NCBI GenBank assembly: GCA_973895155.1
Contig: OZ316896.1
Location: forward strand, 6,076,001 to 6,140,000
Length of the DNA: 64,000 nt
Direction of reading: 5' to 3'
DNA from: Marsupella aquatica
Taxonomy: Eukaryota > Marchantiophyta
A program made the translations under genes and the position numbers. Under the pieces are notes generated by a model. It had not been told where the DNA came from. It did no database searches and saw only the letters and a list, made by a program, of their open reading frames with translations. Positions 35,531-48,080 of the stretch are shown piece by piece; the first letter of the stretch is position 1; each line of letters begins with the position of its first letter.

Positions 35531-37165
35531 TCAATCTTCGTTATCTTCATCTTCATCCATGGCATCATCATCCTCTGCTGATTCGTCGTCTGCCATTGGC
35601 TGATCGGGCGTTGCGACAGCTTGTTTGCCCGAAGTTTTCTTGGACTCAGGCTGAGATGCTGCAGCAGCAGGTGGGTCTTCTGTTTCACCGTCATCGTCTG
35701 CATCTTCTTCCTGCTCTACGACCTCCACATGTACTGATGTCGTCAAGGAACCCTTCATATGACATGTAACTCTAATAACTTCAAGTGGCAGGGAAAGAGA
35801 TTTCAAGATTTGAGATTCAAACCAGAAGATACTTGGAAAAGAAATAATACGCAAAAAACAAACTAAATAGTCCACTGAACAGTACAGACACGAAATCAAA
35901 GAAAAACTCCATGAGGATATCTACATCTCTTGCAGTGCCTCCAGCCATAATGCTTATAAGGTCGTTTTCCACCTGCTGAACCAAATCTGGCTGCGCACAC
36001 GTCAACCAGCGCCACACCAATCAATTGCCTAAGCCTTCGCATTGTGAGAAACCAACAAACAAAACTAAAACCCTTCCCCCGATAATCGCGAATAGAGAGA
36101 GTGCACCTTGAGTACCACACAAAAAATTCTCCAATCCGAATAGATAATCAAAGGAACTGCTCATGCCACAAAATAGAAATACGCTTTACATTGAGATCTG
36201 GTTCTCTCCGAAAGCGCCGCCTGCGAGCATCTCGCATCGGAGGTGTTAAGCCGTGTTTAACCTCATGACCTTCTGGTGTAGGCTCGTTAGGATCTCTTAC
36301 CATAATAATCTACACGAGAGAAAAACGAAATGTCAAAAACGAACAGCAGATCATCAAATCAATCAGAATCGAGGACAGAGGGAACCGAAGTCGGGGGACA
36401 GGCCTGGGTAGCCCCCTCCTTCAGACCCAGGTGGCTTAAGTTGGCCGCTGACGCGTGATAGATGCCAATGCGTGATAGATGCCTACAGCGGATCGACAAG
36501 CTTGCCCGTAGCAATCATTTCCAACAAGCATTCAGTGATTATGGGTTCTAAGTCCACAAATTGCCGATGTGACATCCGAATGTCCGCCGAAAATTCAACA
36601 GTCAATTCACGTAAAGTACTAACAACAATGAATCCGAAACACCAACGGACGAATTGTACAGGACAAAACAGCGCGGAGTGAAAACTGGATAGACACCTGC
36701 CCGACATCCGCAGTTTTTATAAGCACATTGTCGTCGTACGTTTTATAAGATTCCACCACACAAGGTAAATCAAGGAGAGCAGCTGGGAAAGTATCACTGC
36801 CAATTACAAAGTTCCCTGTCCTTCCATCCTCTGCAACAAGTGCTCCCCCCAAAGCCACAATCAATACGCCACGCCCGATGAATGGATAACAAAACCACAA
36901 AAAAAGTTCCAGGGCAACGGGACGAAATTCAGCAGTCTTTTGGGCCACCCTGTTGTATGCTGTCTTTTGGATGGAATTCAAAATGATTTTTCAAGGCAAA
37001 AAGCAGTGTACACTCGACCTCAAATAGGAAAGTAGAAGAGACTGACTAACCTAGAAACGAGAGATCAATCAAGTTGTCTGCAGGCGATGCTAAGTCCTCG
37101 TTTAGAACCCGGTTCAAGCGCTCCGCCACGGAAGGCGGCACCCTCAGAATAAAGTGCTCCTCCAT
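35531..37165 (-). CDS. TAF7: Transcription initiation factor TFIID subunit 7 (TAF7)
   Basis: Five exons read on the minus strand: 37165-37051, 36830-36697, 36309-36190, 35990-35925 and a last exon ending at the TGA of 35533-35531, giving about 218 residues. TAF7 is a nuclear subunit of TFIID that contacts TAF1 and helps control RNA polymerase II initiation. The TAFII55 N-terminal domain is clear: MEEHFILRVPPSVAERLNRV, then DGRTGNFVIGSDTFPAALLD, LPCVVESYKTYDDNVLIKTA and DVGQ. The plant-type continuation HGLTPPMRDARRRRFRREPD and the IMAGGTARD segment follow. The C-terminal tail is acidic (DADDDGETED, DDESAEDDDAMDEDEDNED). The first four exons join in exact phase. The start of the last exon is unresolved: 35752 keeps the frame but its acceptor is poor. 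Confidence 0.93.
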
Positions 37166-38656
37166 CTATTGTCGGAGACCGCACGCCCAGTCAATCGTCA
37201 GAATTCAACCTCACCCTTCCTCACTACAAAACTAGGGGAAAGACCAAGTTAATGCCACTCCGAGCCCTGCAGCTCAGAAATAGATTCGATTTAATTGGTT
37301 GGGTTTGATTGGAGCTGGAGAACAGTGGCAGACTTAAATATGTAACCAAGCCTTCGCTAAGGCACTGGTAGGCTGGAGAAGCAGTAGAAGTGGCAGCCGC
37401 GAACACGCCCTGTTTGTCACTCATGCACTTTCCTGGAGAATTGAACCTTGACGAATTACTTCCACGTTCTAAACCGCTACCGTAGTGGCATCCCTTCCCG
37501 TCCTCCACGTCCCTGCTACTGCTTTCGTCCCATTTCCAGCCCCATCTCCATCATCACCTAGACAGCAAAAATTACATCGGATTTGGGAGTGGAGTGGAGT
37601 TGTCCTATAAGAACCGAATGATGAAGCCTCTTCTCTTATGTCAAACCGGCAGTAGTAACTAACCTGCGCAGAACGAAACCTTGGGTGAAGAATTGATCAA
37701 TCTAAGCAACTCGTTCGCAAAAGCAATACAAAGCGAGGAGAGAAAATCGCCCGTCTGCTACCAAGCCAGCGATGCAAGATTGCGCATCAATGCAATAGTA
37801 ACGCGCATGAATAGATAGATCCGAATTGGCTCAACCTTGAGCACGAAGAAAGGTGAACAAAATGAGACGAACCCATCAATCTAAAAACAATCAGTAACGC
37901 GCTCGTCCTTTTTCGAGACAGATGCTTTGCTTGTTGAAGCTCAAGTGCAATTACTTACCGACGTCTTCTACTCATCGCTGCCATGGCAGGGAAGGGTAGG
38001 CCTACTGCTGTATGCTGCACAACTCTCTTTCCATTCGCCCCTTTTTGCCACCCTAAAACCCCATTCTCCATAGGGGGGAGCCAACAAGGAAAGAAAGTGT
38101 CCCACTTATTTTGTATGCTGGCTTTTTGATGTAAGTCAATGAGTTTTTAAATAAAAAAAGCGTGTCCCACTTCGTTTGTGTCACCTTAGTTTGCCAAAGT
38201 GGATGTTCTATAAGGGTAGGGTGGTTAGGGGGTGAAGGGCATTTCAAAAAAGCGGGGTAAGTGTGAGAATCTGCCATGGACATCAAATGGTTTTATGGCA
38301 TTTGGTAAGGGTGGTTAAGGGGTGAAGGGCATGTTAAAACAGGGGGTATGTGAGATCATGCAAGGACATAAAATGGTTTTATGGTAGGGACAAAAAAAAT
38401 ATAGGCTACCTATATACATGCCTTGTAAGGATCACAACCACTAAACCTTGCTTATAGCAGTGCTTTGACACACCTTGTGGAAACAACACCTATAAGAGCA
38501 TCTCCAATGGTGTGCCTTTTTTGGGCCATTACCTCCATTTCTAGGCAACAATGGCACAATGTGCCTTTTTGGGCCGTAACATTTATTGCCACGCAATATG
38601 TTGGGAAAATATAGCATGGCTTAACGTCACATGGGACCAATGTACAACATACAATC
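37166..38656. promoter_or_regulatory. Upstream region of TAF7 with a tandem duplication further out
   Basis: The first several hundred bases on the minus strand are presumably promoter and 5' untranslated region. At about 38215-38390 two units of roughly 90 bp share GTGAAGGGCAT and AAATGGTTTTATGG. No further gene is apparent. Confidence 0.4.
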
Positions 38657-39746
38657 TGTTGAGCAAAGACGACACCCACAATGGCAAGCCCACAAACTTC
38701 CAACGCACAAGTAGTCGACAAAGAGAAATACGTGGTTCACCTCAACTGAGGTTACATCCTCGTGAACACACAAGAGATTTACTGCACTGTAGGCCTGTCG
38801 ACCATACCAAGTCTCTGCAATACAGGATCTCCCTATCTCTCAACTAGTTCCATAACAATGAGCCTGAGTTATCCAAGCAAATACCACTTGGGATAGAGTT
38901 TGCAACCTAGTTAACCTAACCTAGTCTGAAACTAAGGTCAGCTCTAACTATGGTTACAGTTGTAACACTAGACCTAAGAGTGAAATGTCTAACAATCTCC
39001 CCCTTGACTCTGGTCTAGGGGAGGGTAATATTGTTAACCTATTTGATTACTTTTATTGGGAAATTTTGGACAAAAACCAAATCAACGTCTCCTCTCTAAC
39101 TAGAGCAAACCATAACTAAGGCGGAGTCTAATATATAAGAATGAGCAAGAACAATAATTGCACATATATTAAGAAAACCTTACTTGTGGTGCAATTGCAA
39201 AACCTACAACATATCACGCTGTCTAGAAAATTTTTCCAAATGAATCAATTTGATAAAGACGTCAGTTGGGTTGAGGTTACCATCAATTTTGACTAGCTAA
39301 AACAGATTATCAAACACAACTTGCTTGATAAAATGATACCTGACGTCAATGTGCTTCATTTTGCTATCCATTACCTGGTTCACAGCAAGATGGGAGCCCA
39401 CTCTGACTATCACAATGGAGCTTCACATTCCCTTGTGACAAACTCATTTCAGTGATAATTTTATTAAACCAAATCACTTTCTTTGCTGCTTCCGTTGCTA
39501 CAACATACTCTAATTTTGTAGTAGACTAAGCTAGACACTTATGTAAAGTGGATCTCCAACATATGCATCCGTCGCCTAGTGTGAACACATACCATGTTGT
39601 TGACCTCCTTTGGTCCAGATCCTATGCATAGTCAACATCTACATAGTCCATCAATGACCTAACATTATCTGCATTTGCATCAAACAATAGACCATGATCC
39701 ATGGTACCCTTCAAGCCCGTCTTCAAGTACCTGATAATCCACTTGA
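38657..39746 (-). mobile_element. Truncated copia-type element, minus orientation
   Basis: A 338-bp LTR (38657-38994) with TG...CA ends shares the CAAGCCCA, CCAACGCACAA, ATACGTGGTTCACCTC and GAACACACAAGAG blocks with the other copia LTRs here. A reversed polypurine tract follows (CTCCCCCTTGACTC). The next 700 bp match, in reverse, the RNase H end of the element at 7449-13928, for example GATAATCCACTTGAAG against 12764-12785. Homology stops near 39746 inside the coding region, so the rest of the element, including the other LTR, is missing. The remnant frame is interrupted by stops. Confidence 0.8.
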
Positions 39747-42229
39747 AGTACCAACAGCATAAAGACAATCAAAAGCCGTGCAATGGCATCACAGGCACAA
39801 GGCCACCACAACATCAAGGTGGAACTGAAGCACCACTCAAAAGTCAACAGAACATATATGACCACATTGACCACATCAGTCCTCAGCCAGTTCCTTTGCT
39901 CCATGCCAATCCATTCCTTTGCACACAGCAAGCAAGAGTGTTGCCTCCCAGGGGGAGACCATAGACTAACAACATTAAGGTGGTGTGCAACCTCAAAGAC
40001 CACCAGACCCAAATCAAAGGCCTTTATGCCATCTGTAGAAAACATGTCTTCATTTTGGCCCGCCCGAGCATCTAGAGTATCTGGTATATGACACCCAATA
40101 TGACAAATATCTTTACAGAGTGTACAAAGTACTTCTGCACTGAAGCATCAAGAAGAGTCATCCTAGAACTTTGTTGAATGTTATTTGAGAGATCAATTGC
40201 ATTGTCAAACTCAATCTATTATGTATCAAGGGAGGGCTGCAACCAATTGGATGTGACTAACAAGTTGAATGAAAGGGAAGTTTGCAAGACTCTCCTTGTG
40301 ATGCAAGATGAATCAAATTCATAATAGATGGCTTCCGACTGTTTGGTTCACTTTGCAATAGATTTGTACCAGATTGGCTATTTGGAAAATTACAGATCAC
40401 AACACTCAAGTTGAACTTCTCTAAAGCTAAAACAGAATTGCAGGTACAACGTCAAGTTTATGTACTGTGGTATGCCTTACTGTGTAAAATATGGTTCCCA
40501 CTTCCCTTCAGAGAGTTATTCAATTATGCTCCAATGGGGTAGGGGACCTGATAACCAAAGGAGCTGCTAATATGTAGTTTTGGTGTTATAGTGGTCATCA
40601 TAGATGGTGTTTGCCTAATTGCTGAACCTCACCCTTGACAGGCACACAGACTGAGTTCTGCAAATTGTTACTAACAATTAGGTGGTTGCAGGTGCTTTGC
40701 TGAATGAATGTGTCCAATACACAGTTTATCAATGGTCTTAGTACAATTTCTCCTCACTACAAATTCAATACTTATGTTGAGTTATCTAGATGAGATCAAA
40801 CAATCTGAAGCTGGCACATCACTGATGTACCAAAATGAAACTTCCAAATCATGGAAACAAGAAAGTACTTCTACACAAATTGACACAAATTGATCAACGT
40901 TGTTCAGCTACAATCTGGATCCCTAGGTGGTTACACACTCCAAAGGATTTTGGAAAGAGCTTCCCAGTGGGTCTGTACAAAATACATGAAAGAATTTATA
41001 ATAGAAGATTAGATAGACTAACCTGACTGCCTAGAAGATTAGATAGACTAACCTGACTGCCCCTGTCTGCCATCTCCTCCTTTTTCCTCAAACCTAGAGT
41101 CACACATGTGAAGTTTCACTGTACAAGCAACTGGCAAGAATATTAGAACCCGTAGGTATTAGGTTCAATCCCCCTCTACACTCAATAGGTATGGAAGGTA
41201 TATGTGTGCGTGGATAGGGTGTAGTGCTGTGAGTATTGTTTAATCTTCATCCCTTGGCTGGCCCACTATGGGCCCCTAGTTTAACCCTGTCTCCCTCCTG
41301 GGTGTCACCCCCCTTGTGGCTACCCTACAGAATGGCATGCTCTGGAGGAGAAAGTGTATTCTATGTTGGATGGGTCTACTTTTGGTTTTTAAGGCAAAAA
41401 AATAATACTCTACTAATACATCTTCTTTCTCCTCAACCCTCGAGTCACACATCTAGAGCTTCACTCTACTAATAGGTATGAAGCAATGACTCAGCTCCTA
41501 ATGATTGCCTATCCTCTCTCATCTTCTTTTTCCTCAACCCTAGAGTCTCACATGTAAAGCTTTGCTCCACTACCCTAATAGGCACCCAGAATAGCTTTGG
41601 CGCTTTAATTATACATGTGACCAACCCCTTGGACACGAACATGGTAGATTACCACGTGTTTCTTTTATAAAAACCTTTTTTTTGTGTTCACTACAAATTA
41701 AAAGACAATCTTTAAAGGAACATCTGATAGAAAGGTTACAGGTTACAGTAGATATATAGATTCCTGGGAGGACCACTTAGAAATTGAGTGGGGATGTGCT
41801 CCAAAACTTCGGGGCAATGACATCCATTATTCGATCCTATGCCGGGAGGTGGGCCGAGGTACTATAATGATAAATAAACATAGTTTATAAAGCTTATACA
41901 GTATTGTACGTGGTACTATAAAGACTTAGCATAGGTAGCCCAGATACGCAGTCACGTACTATTCGGGGTGTTCAGAGACATTCATCGCACGTGAAATTGG
42001 ACCGCTTCAAACTTCCATACTGACTACAGCTGCAGTTTCGTTTTTATTCGCTCGCAAGCTTGACGCATCAAGGATTGCTACCGAGAGACGGCACCTTTTG
42101 CATGTCCGGTCATCATAATGAAGTGACGTACTGAAGAGTAAATTCTTCGACTACAACACTGGACAACACTCACAGCACCCGGGACAGGTAGAGCTATATA
42201 CCAAGTACTACACCTAATCAGAGGAGAGC
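39747..42229. other. Gene-free stretch with small repeats
   Basis: AGAAGATTAGATAGACTAAC followed by CTGACTGCC occurs twice in tandem at 41003-41058. A B-box-like TTAGGTTCAATCCCC near 41159 might be a SINE trace. No gene is recognised. Confidence 0.4.
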
Positions 42230-43150
42230 GCATTTGAGCTTTCTCCATTGCCACGATATCTCTCCTGTGAGCCAAGCAATGAAAATGAGCCACCATTGTC
42301 TGCGATGCCCACCTTTGAAATCTGAGCCAAGCGCTTTTGTAAGATTGCAGTGCGTTGATTATGGTACATCAAATTTGAACACAGTGTCCTGTACGATTGG
42401 AGCTGGATTTCCAGAGTGTGATTGCACTGGATTTCGGAACAGTGAAGGAGCCACAACGCAACTTCTTGAAATGAGAAAGAGGACAATGTTCTCGATTGTA
42501 GGATTCGAGACAACTGAATTCAGAGCAGCACATTTTACTTCGTGAACGAGGAGAGTGCTCCACTAATTTCTTTGGTACGATTTCATACTCAATTGAACTT
42601 ACATCAACTGCGACGCTGAACATGTCTACTACAAATGTCACAAATCTAATCATTTTGGTGAAAATTTCAGTTTCCTCAAGAAGTGCTACACCTCAATCCA
42701 CAACTCACTATCCAGTCGAATGAAAAATTAGGTACATTCTCACTTCATATCGAGCTATCTTGTCGAGATGAAATTAGGTACATTCTCACTTCATATCGTC
42801 GAGCTATCTTGTCGAGATGGAAAATTGCGTTGGAAAATTGCGTTTTCCAGAATCAGTACTCATCCCACCATCTAGTCGGGAGTCCAACCTTCTGGTGCCG
42901 ATGCTCTTGGAGAATTGAGTCAATGAAAGAGTCGAAAAAGGTGGGCATCGCAGAGAATGAGACAAGTAAACAGTGAAACAATGATTTAAACTGTTCCAAA
43001 CCTGAGTTGGAATGCGTACCAAAGTGTCGTCTAACCAAATTCTGATTCACCAGTTTGCTGGAACAGATTACCTACGACTGCATACCAAAGTGTAGTCTAA
43101 TTAAATTCTGATTCACCAGTTTGCTGGGACAGATTACCTACGACTGTCTG
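42230..43150. repeat. Cluster of short direct and inverted repeats
   Basis: TACATTCTCACTTCATATCG with GAGCTATCTTGTCGAGATG is repeated in tandem at about 42730-42820. AAATTCTGATTCACCAGTTT with GCTGG and ACAGATTACCTACGACTG is repeated at about 43030-43080 and 43096-43147. TCTGCGATGCCCACCTTTG near 42299 is repeated in inverse orientation near 42937, so the cluster may contain a decayed inverted-repeat element. Small open frames cross it on both strands without a domain. Confidence 0.6.
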
Positions 43151-44261
43151 CATTGGATCAGTGCCCAGCAGCGAGCATGACTCTGCTGCAAATCCTTAGC
43201 TATGAGCAGCAAACAGACAGAGTTTCAGTGTATGGGATCTCAGAAAATTCTATGTGCCTTAGAATTCCTCTCTACTGGCAAACCACAAGACAAATTCTTG
43301 GGTTCCGTCCAAAGTATCGAAGAAAGTAATGTACTCCAGGAGCCCGCATGGCAGTCTTGTTGCCGCCATCCATGACTAAGTCGCGGTTGTGTGTACAGAA
43401 AGATAGCAAGCCTTTTCTCAAGAAAACAGTACTTCTGTGGGAACGTATATTAAACCTTCTGCCATGTGATAACTAGACTACCAAGACGTAACACGGTAAT
43501 CGAAGTAAACTTGTCATAACATCCATCCAGAACCAAGTATACCAGAATGCCTTCAGACGCTCAGACGAGTCATAGACTTCTGACAATTTCGCTTCAATAT
43601 GAGCTCCTTCGCCAAAGAACTTGAAATTCTCGCGTGCTGTCTACTATCAAAGTTCAAGACAGTACAGTTCTATTATCGGGTATGAGCTGGCCCCCAAATG
43701 TTGGCTTTCGGTAAAATTGACGCACGCAGGCACTCGCCTGATCGGTGACGCATCGGCTCCAAGCCACACATCTACCATACTGTACTATACTAATTTGATC
43801 CCCCTCACACTTTCTTCCATTCCTAGATTGGTTTCTCCTTCTATCTTACTTATCCGGCGGGCTCGAAGTCAGTTATAGACATAAGCCTCAGCTAGATCGT
43901 GGGCCCTAAATTTGGCCCAGGTATGGTGAGTCCTGTCCTTCCTTTTCATCTCGTCGTCCTTTCCTTCGATAGGGTTAGTACCTTCCGTATACAGTGAAGT
44001 GCTTCTCGTGCAGCAGGTGGGCGAAATCAACAGCCTGCTTGCAGAATTTGGTCGAATCTGTTGCAGGAAACTAAAACTGGTACATTCCCGCTGTACTTAT
44101 CAGTCCGGACTCGATCGATCAACGCGTACCTCCGGCGCCATTTGCCGTACTTCCTCACCTAGACACAAAAAGTTCTGAAACGGAGTAATGTGCAGATAAG
44201 CAGGTGAGGAAATGAATTCACATCTGCTCCGGGGTGCTTCTCGGGCGTGGCGTCCTGGCGC
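43151..44261. other. Stretch downstream of the F-box gene
   Basis: On the minus strand, 44156 to about 44025 keeps an open frame (KYGKWRRRYALIDRV) that could be a further exon of the F-box gene, but I found no splice pair that joins it in phase. Nothing else is recognised. Confidence 0.35.
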
Positions 44262-45062
44262 TCACCAGGTATCACCCGTCCGGATTGCGGTGAAGAAATG
44301 TGCATCCCCCCGACCGTGAGGTGTATGGGGTTTCCTCTTAAATATGCGCCGAGCACAGTGCCACAGTCGAGAGATGGACCACCTGCTGTGAGGATTCTTC
44401 ACTTCAGGGATGCCTGACTGATTTCTTTCCCACATCATCTTGCGAACAGTGGGCGTTCTTGCAAACATGATCAGAGCCGGCACAAAAGGAGGCGAGAATC
44501 CCTCCGAAAGAATGAGAGAGTTCCAGTATTTGCAAACTCGACGCATTGTGACTAGGTCTCGAAAGGGCACCTTCGAGAGTATAAGTTCCACTAAATGCAT
44601 CGGCATGTTCTTCCACAATGCCGGATCCATGTATGTCGGGTCTAGATAGTCACCAAGCGTTATGGTATTGGCGCGTTGGAGGACAGGCCTGCTCTCCGTC
44701 CGACACCACAGTGGTGGTTCGCTGTCGATCGTCTTAGGCGCCACAGAAGCATCATCCTGCTTGTCCTTCTCGCCATTAACTAAGACAGGCTCCAGCCCTG
44801 CAGAGAATGCTTGCGGTTCGGTGTGGATCATATTCACAACAGGAGCAACATCTGCCAGGTCTTTTTCGACGCTACGTTCCTCCATGCGGTTGTTTGGCAC
44901 GGTCTTCCACAACGCAAAATCACCGAAAGTTACAATATTGGCACATTGAAAGGAGATGACACACGCCCTGTCTTCCGCCCGAAATAATGGCGGTGGTTGA
45001 GTGCCGATCATCTCAACGATCGAAGTGTTTGTCTCATCCCTCGCAACTACTGAGCCCACCAT
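44262..45062 (-). CDS. F-box protein
   Basis: The 266-residue frame starts with ATG at 45062 and ends TGG TGA at 44262. Residues 147-186 read as an F-box, from DPALWKNMPMHLVELILSKV to RRVCKYWNSLI, with the Pro, Leu and Trp pattern that binds SKP1 in SCF ubiquitin ligases. After it comes FVPALIMFA, similar in place to the start of the C-terminal region of plant F-box/kelch-type proteins, but no kelch repeat follows. The N-terminal 145 residues are unusual and include a partial internal duplication. The product is short for the family. A donor-like GTGAGC overlaps the stop, so the gene may have been trimmed or may continue in another exon. Confidence 0.7.
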   Translation of the reverse strand: MVGSVVARDETNTSIVEMIGTQPPPLFRAEDRACVISFQCANIVTFGDFALWKTVPNNRMEERSVEKDLADVAPVVNMIHTEPQAFSAGLEPVLVNGEKDKQDDASVAPKTIDSEPPLWCRTESRPVLQRANTITLGDYLDPTYMDPALWKNMPMHLVELILSKVPFRDLVTMRRVCKYWNSLILSEGFSPPFVPALIMFARTPTVRKMMWERNQSGIPEVKNPHSRWSISRLWHCARRIFKRKPHTPHGRGDAHFFTAIRTGDTW

Positions 45063-46599
45063 TGACTGGACTGTAATAGAGAGCGCAAGAATCTCGCAAT
45101 GACCAATCTTCGACAGCCGTCAAGTGATCATCCTGAAGGCTATGTCAATGTCCCGGTATGGTCCCTGCTAAATCATAAGTGAAAAACCAAGCGAGAAAGA
45201 AAATGAAACAAGTTTCTCCCACGTGCCCGGAAGCCTAATGGACGACAGATGTTACCGGCCACTTCCCTCCAATTTCTTTACTTATTCCCTGACTGAACAC
45301 ATACCGTCCTTCTCAGATCCGTAAAGTCGCATGTTCCAATCGCTCCGGACCCCTGGCTGCTCTTTGCCGTGCCTGCCCTTAATATTCCGCCAAGAAGATG
45401 TGTTCTGCGACGAGGATCGACGGGCAGGTGCTGTAAGCGGCTCCCACACAGGTAACCAGTAAAGTATCAAGAGAAGCGAGGTTTCGAAATGGTTGCAAAG
45501 ATCAAGAGGTGCTCTGCGTTATGAAGTCGCTTCTCAACGTCCTTCCCGCCGAACAACCACGAGGCACAATGCAATACACGGCCCCACTAAATTACGCCTG
45601 CCTCAGTACGGCACGAATTCTTTGATGACAGCCACTCCTCCATAACCTTTCCACGACAGGCTCCAAAACAAACGGCGCAACTGACAGTTGTCCGCAGCGG
45701 ATGTGCACACCCTCCTTTACAAACTGCGGCCTCGAGCGTACTCTTAGAGATTGTCAGAGACTCTTACTTCTATTTGGTCCTACTACATTTCCTGGGTCCT
45801 GGCCTGTACTTCAAGCGTGTCTCTTGAGCCTCAATCTCTCGGCCACCTCCGTTGAAAAAAAATTCTTTATGATCTGGTCGGGCAAACATGATTACATCTC
45901 TAGGTAATAACAATTATTTTCTCGTAACTTACCCTTGCGTCCTCATTCCTCAAGCAACTCTTCAACAACGAAATAATCTTGGCTGTTCAATGAACAACGT
46001 CAGCATCGTTGGCAAGGCGATCCATCAATGAACTCGCGAGGTTAGCAGACGCACGATTGCACGGCTCTTCAACCACTTCCCAGAACAGCTGACATTGCAC
46101 CTACGCTCCTGCCGACATTGGGCACCACCAAAGGTCCGGAGGAGATGGGCTGAAATTCTATGGACGACAAATCAAGGTTTGAAGAAGTGATCTGGGTGAG
46201 AATGACTTTTGCCGTTTGCACCGGCAAATGGAAAGAGTGTGATACTTTAGGTGGCGCAGAATTGTCTCGATGCTGGAAATGTACACTCCAAAGGAACGGA
46301 CAAGCGGCAAAATGTACCTACGAGAGATTCATATTTTAGAGGGCACAGAAGTGACTTATGCACATACGTACTTTACACTCCAAAGGTCAAATCAAACTAC
46401 CAAGGGAGGGACAACTTACAATACTAGCTAGTACTAGGAGCAACAGAAAAATGCCAGAAGTAATTGATATATCTATTTCTCGAACTTATAATTTGAGCTT
46501 ATTATCCACAGGTGAAGGAGGCAAGGAGGCAAGGTATCTCCTAACTTAGGCACCATTGGATACTAATCATTACATTTTGGAGAACTCATGAATGAATCC
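45063..46599. other. Gene-free stretch upstream of the F-box gene
   Basis: This should contain the F-box gene promoter. Short frames on both strands have no recognisable domain. Confidence 0.4.
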
Positions 46600-46853
46600 T
46601 GTATTTAAACAATGCGCTATCCAGCAGATCATATACAGATCCAGTAACCCAAAAACCAGTAAGCTCACAAGTGAATAGTGTTACAGTAATCCATTGGAGT
46701 TGTCGTTTCAATATAACCTTACTGGTTTGCAACAATGCACTATACAACAGCTCATACACAGATCCAGTAACCCAAAAACCAATAAGCTCACAAGTGAATA
46801 GAGTTACAGTAATCCATTGGAGTTGTCTTTTAATTTAACCTTACTGGTTTGCT
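46600..46853. repeat. Tandem duplication, about 127-bp period
   Basis: Two units (about 46600-46728 and 46729-46853) share AGATCCAGTAACCCAAAAAC, AAGCTCACAAGTGAATAG, GTTACAGTAATCCATTGGAG and AACCTTACTGGTTTG with few differences. Confidence 0.85.
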
Positions 46854-47704
46854 CAACATAGCGGTGTACAGTAGACCAACCCAGTAAAGGGTTTAGGGTG
46901 CTCATACAAAGGAAACAAACTATAATATGAGACAAACCGAGTAAACTTTGTCGATGCTCCTACAAAGGAAAAAACTTCTAAAATGAGTCCAACCAACCTA
47001 CTACAGATTTGGAGATGCTCTTAGGAAAAGACTATAATAGGAGGGGACTGAATCAGCGTATTTTCTAAGTGTGAATTTTAGCTAGATTCCACCTCCCCAA
47101 TAAACTTTAGTCACTTTTGACTAATATTCTCTATATTTTTCTGACTCCATTAGCCAATCTTCCATCAAATCATAGACCCCATTAGCAAGAATCTAATGGT
47201 CCTCCTTAAATATAGGGATATCTGACAAGTTAAAATTTAATTCAATAAAATCTGACAGACAATATTTTTAGAATCCTCCTCCCTTAGAGAAGCAAACATT
47301 CGCCACACTGGCTAAAAATAAAAAACCTTAAAAAATACACTGGACTGAATGACTGGCCTGCACTGATGCGGGGTACACACGCTGCATTCATCAGTCGACA
47401 CGGTCACTCTATTGTATCTTTTTGAGCGCACATCATTTATTGTAGAAAAGATTTTTCAATAAGTATCGTCGACTAGGTCATATATAGAAGCATCTTCCGG
47501 AGAACTTTATTTCTCGATTCACGCACGTCGTTACAATTGTGGATCTCGAGAAATTTGCCTCAAAGTCTGCCGTCGGTCGTCGGAAATGGATTTTTATAAT
47601 GTGAGTGGGCCCACTCCAACCGGACGGCAAGGATAGTTCGCAGGCACTTCTGCAGTATGAAGCTAGACATTTCCATTCTTTTGGAGTTTGTAGGGACAAG
47701 GCGT
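46854..47704. other. AT-rich gene-free stretch
   Basis: Short imperfect repeats of ACAAAGGAAA and CCAACC-type blocks occur near 46900-47010. I see no gene. Confidence 0.35.
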
Positions 47705-48080
47705 TTGTTTTGTTTTGTTGTTTTGTTTTTTTTTTGAGGAAAACAATAACTTTATTTCAAACCCTTGACACAAGGGACAAAAGGAGCCTGCCTGGGAGGA
47801 GGAGGCAGGCCAACACAAGGAAAAATAAGGGGGCTGAATGAGGGAGCACACCCATAGAAATGAGAAAGGGCATCTGCCAACCAGATCGCCAAAGAGGAAG
47901 GAGGACGATCAGAAGGGGAAGGAGGAGCCCCAATACCAAACTAAAAGCAAACCTATCCCTGAGAACAACCAAAACGGCAACTAGAGCCGGAAGACCAGCC
48001 GAGGTACCACAGAGAAAAAGCCAAACTCCGCCCGCCACTGGCCACCACTCAAAAAAGAACCCGTCCATCACCAAAGAAGC
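47705..48080 (-). mobile_element. Poly(A)-tailed retroposon fragment, minus orientation
   Basis: On the minus strand a run containing CCTTGTGTCAAGGGTTTGAA leads into AAATAAAGTTATTG, then an A-rich tail with CAAAA interruptions (plus-strand T-rich run at 47711-47737). That is the signature of a reverse-transcribed mRNA or LINE 3' end. A minus-strand frame (47757-48074) is hydrophobic and has no domain; it could be an untranslated-region artefact. No flanking target-site duplication was found, so the 5' limit is uncertain. Confidence 0.45.

Noticed and set aside
41140-41175. tRNA gene suggested by a B-box-like sequence
   Set aside because: No A box or cloverleaf could be drawn around it.
47757-48074. 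Hydrophobic 105-codon minus-strand frame
   Set aside because: It overlaps a retroposon 3' region with poly(A) signal, and a plus-strand frame covers the same DNA; no family is recognised.
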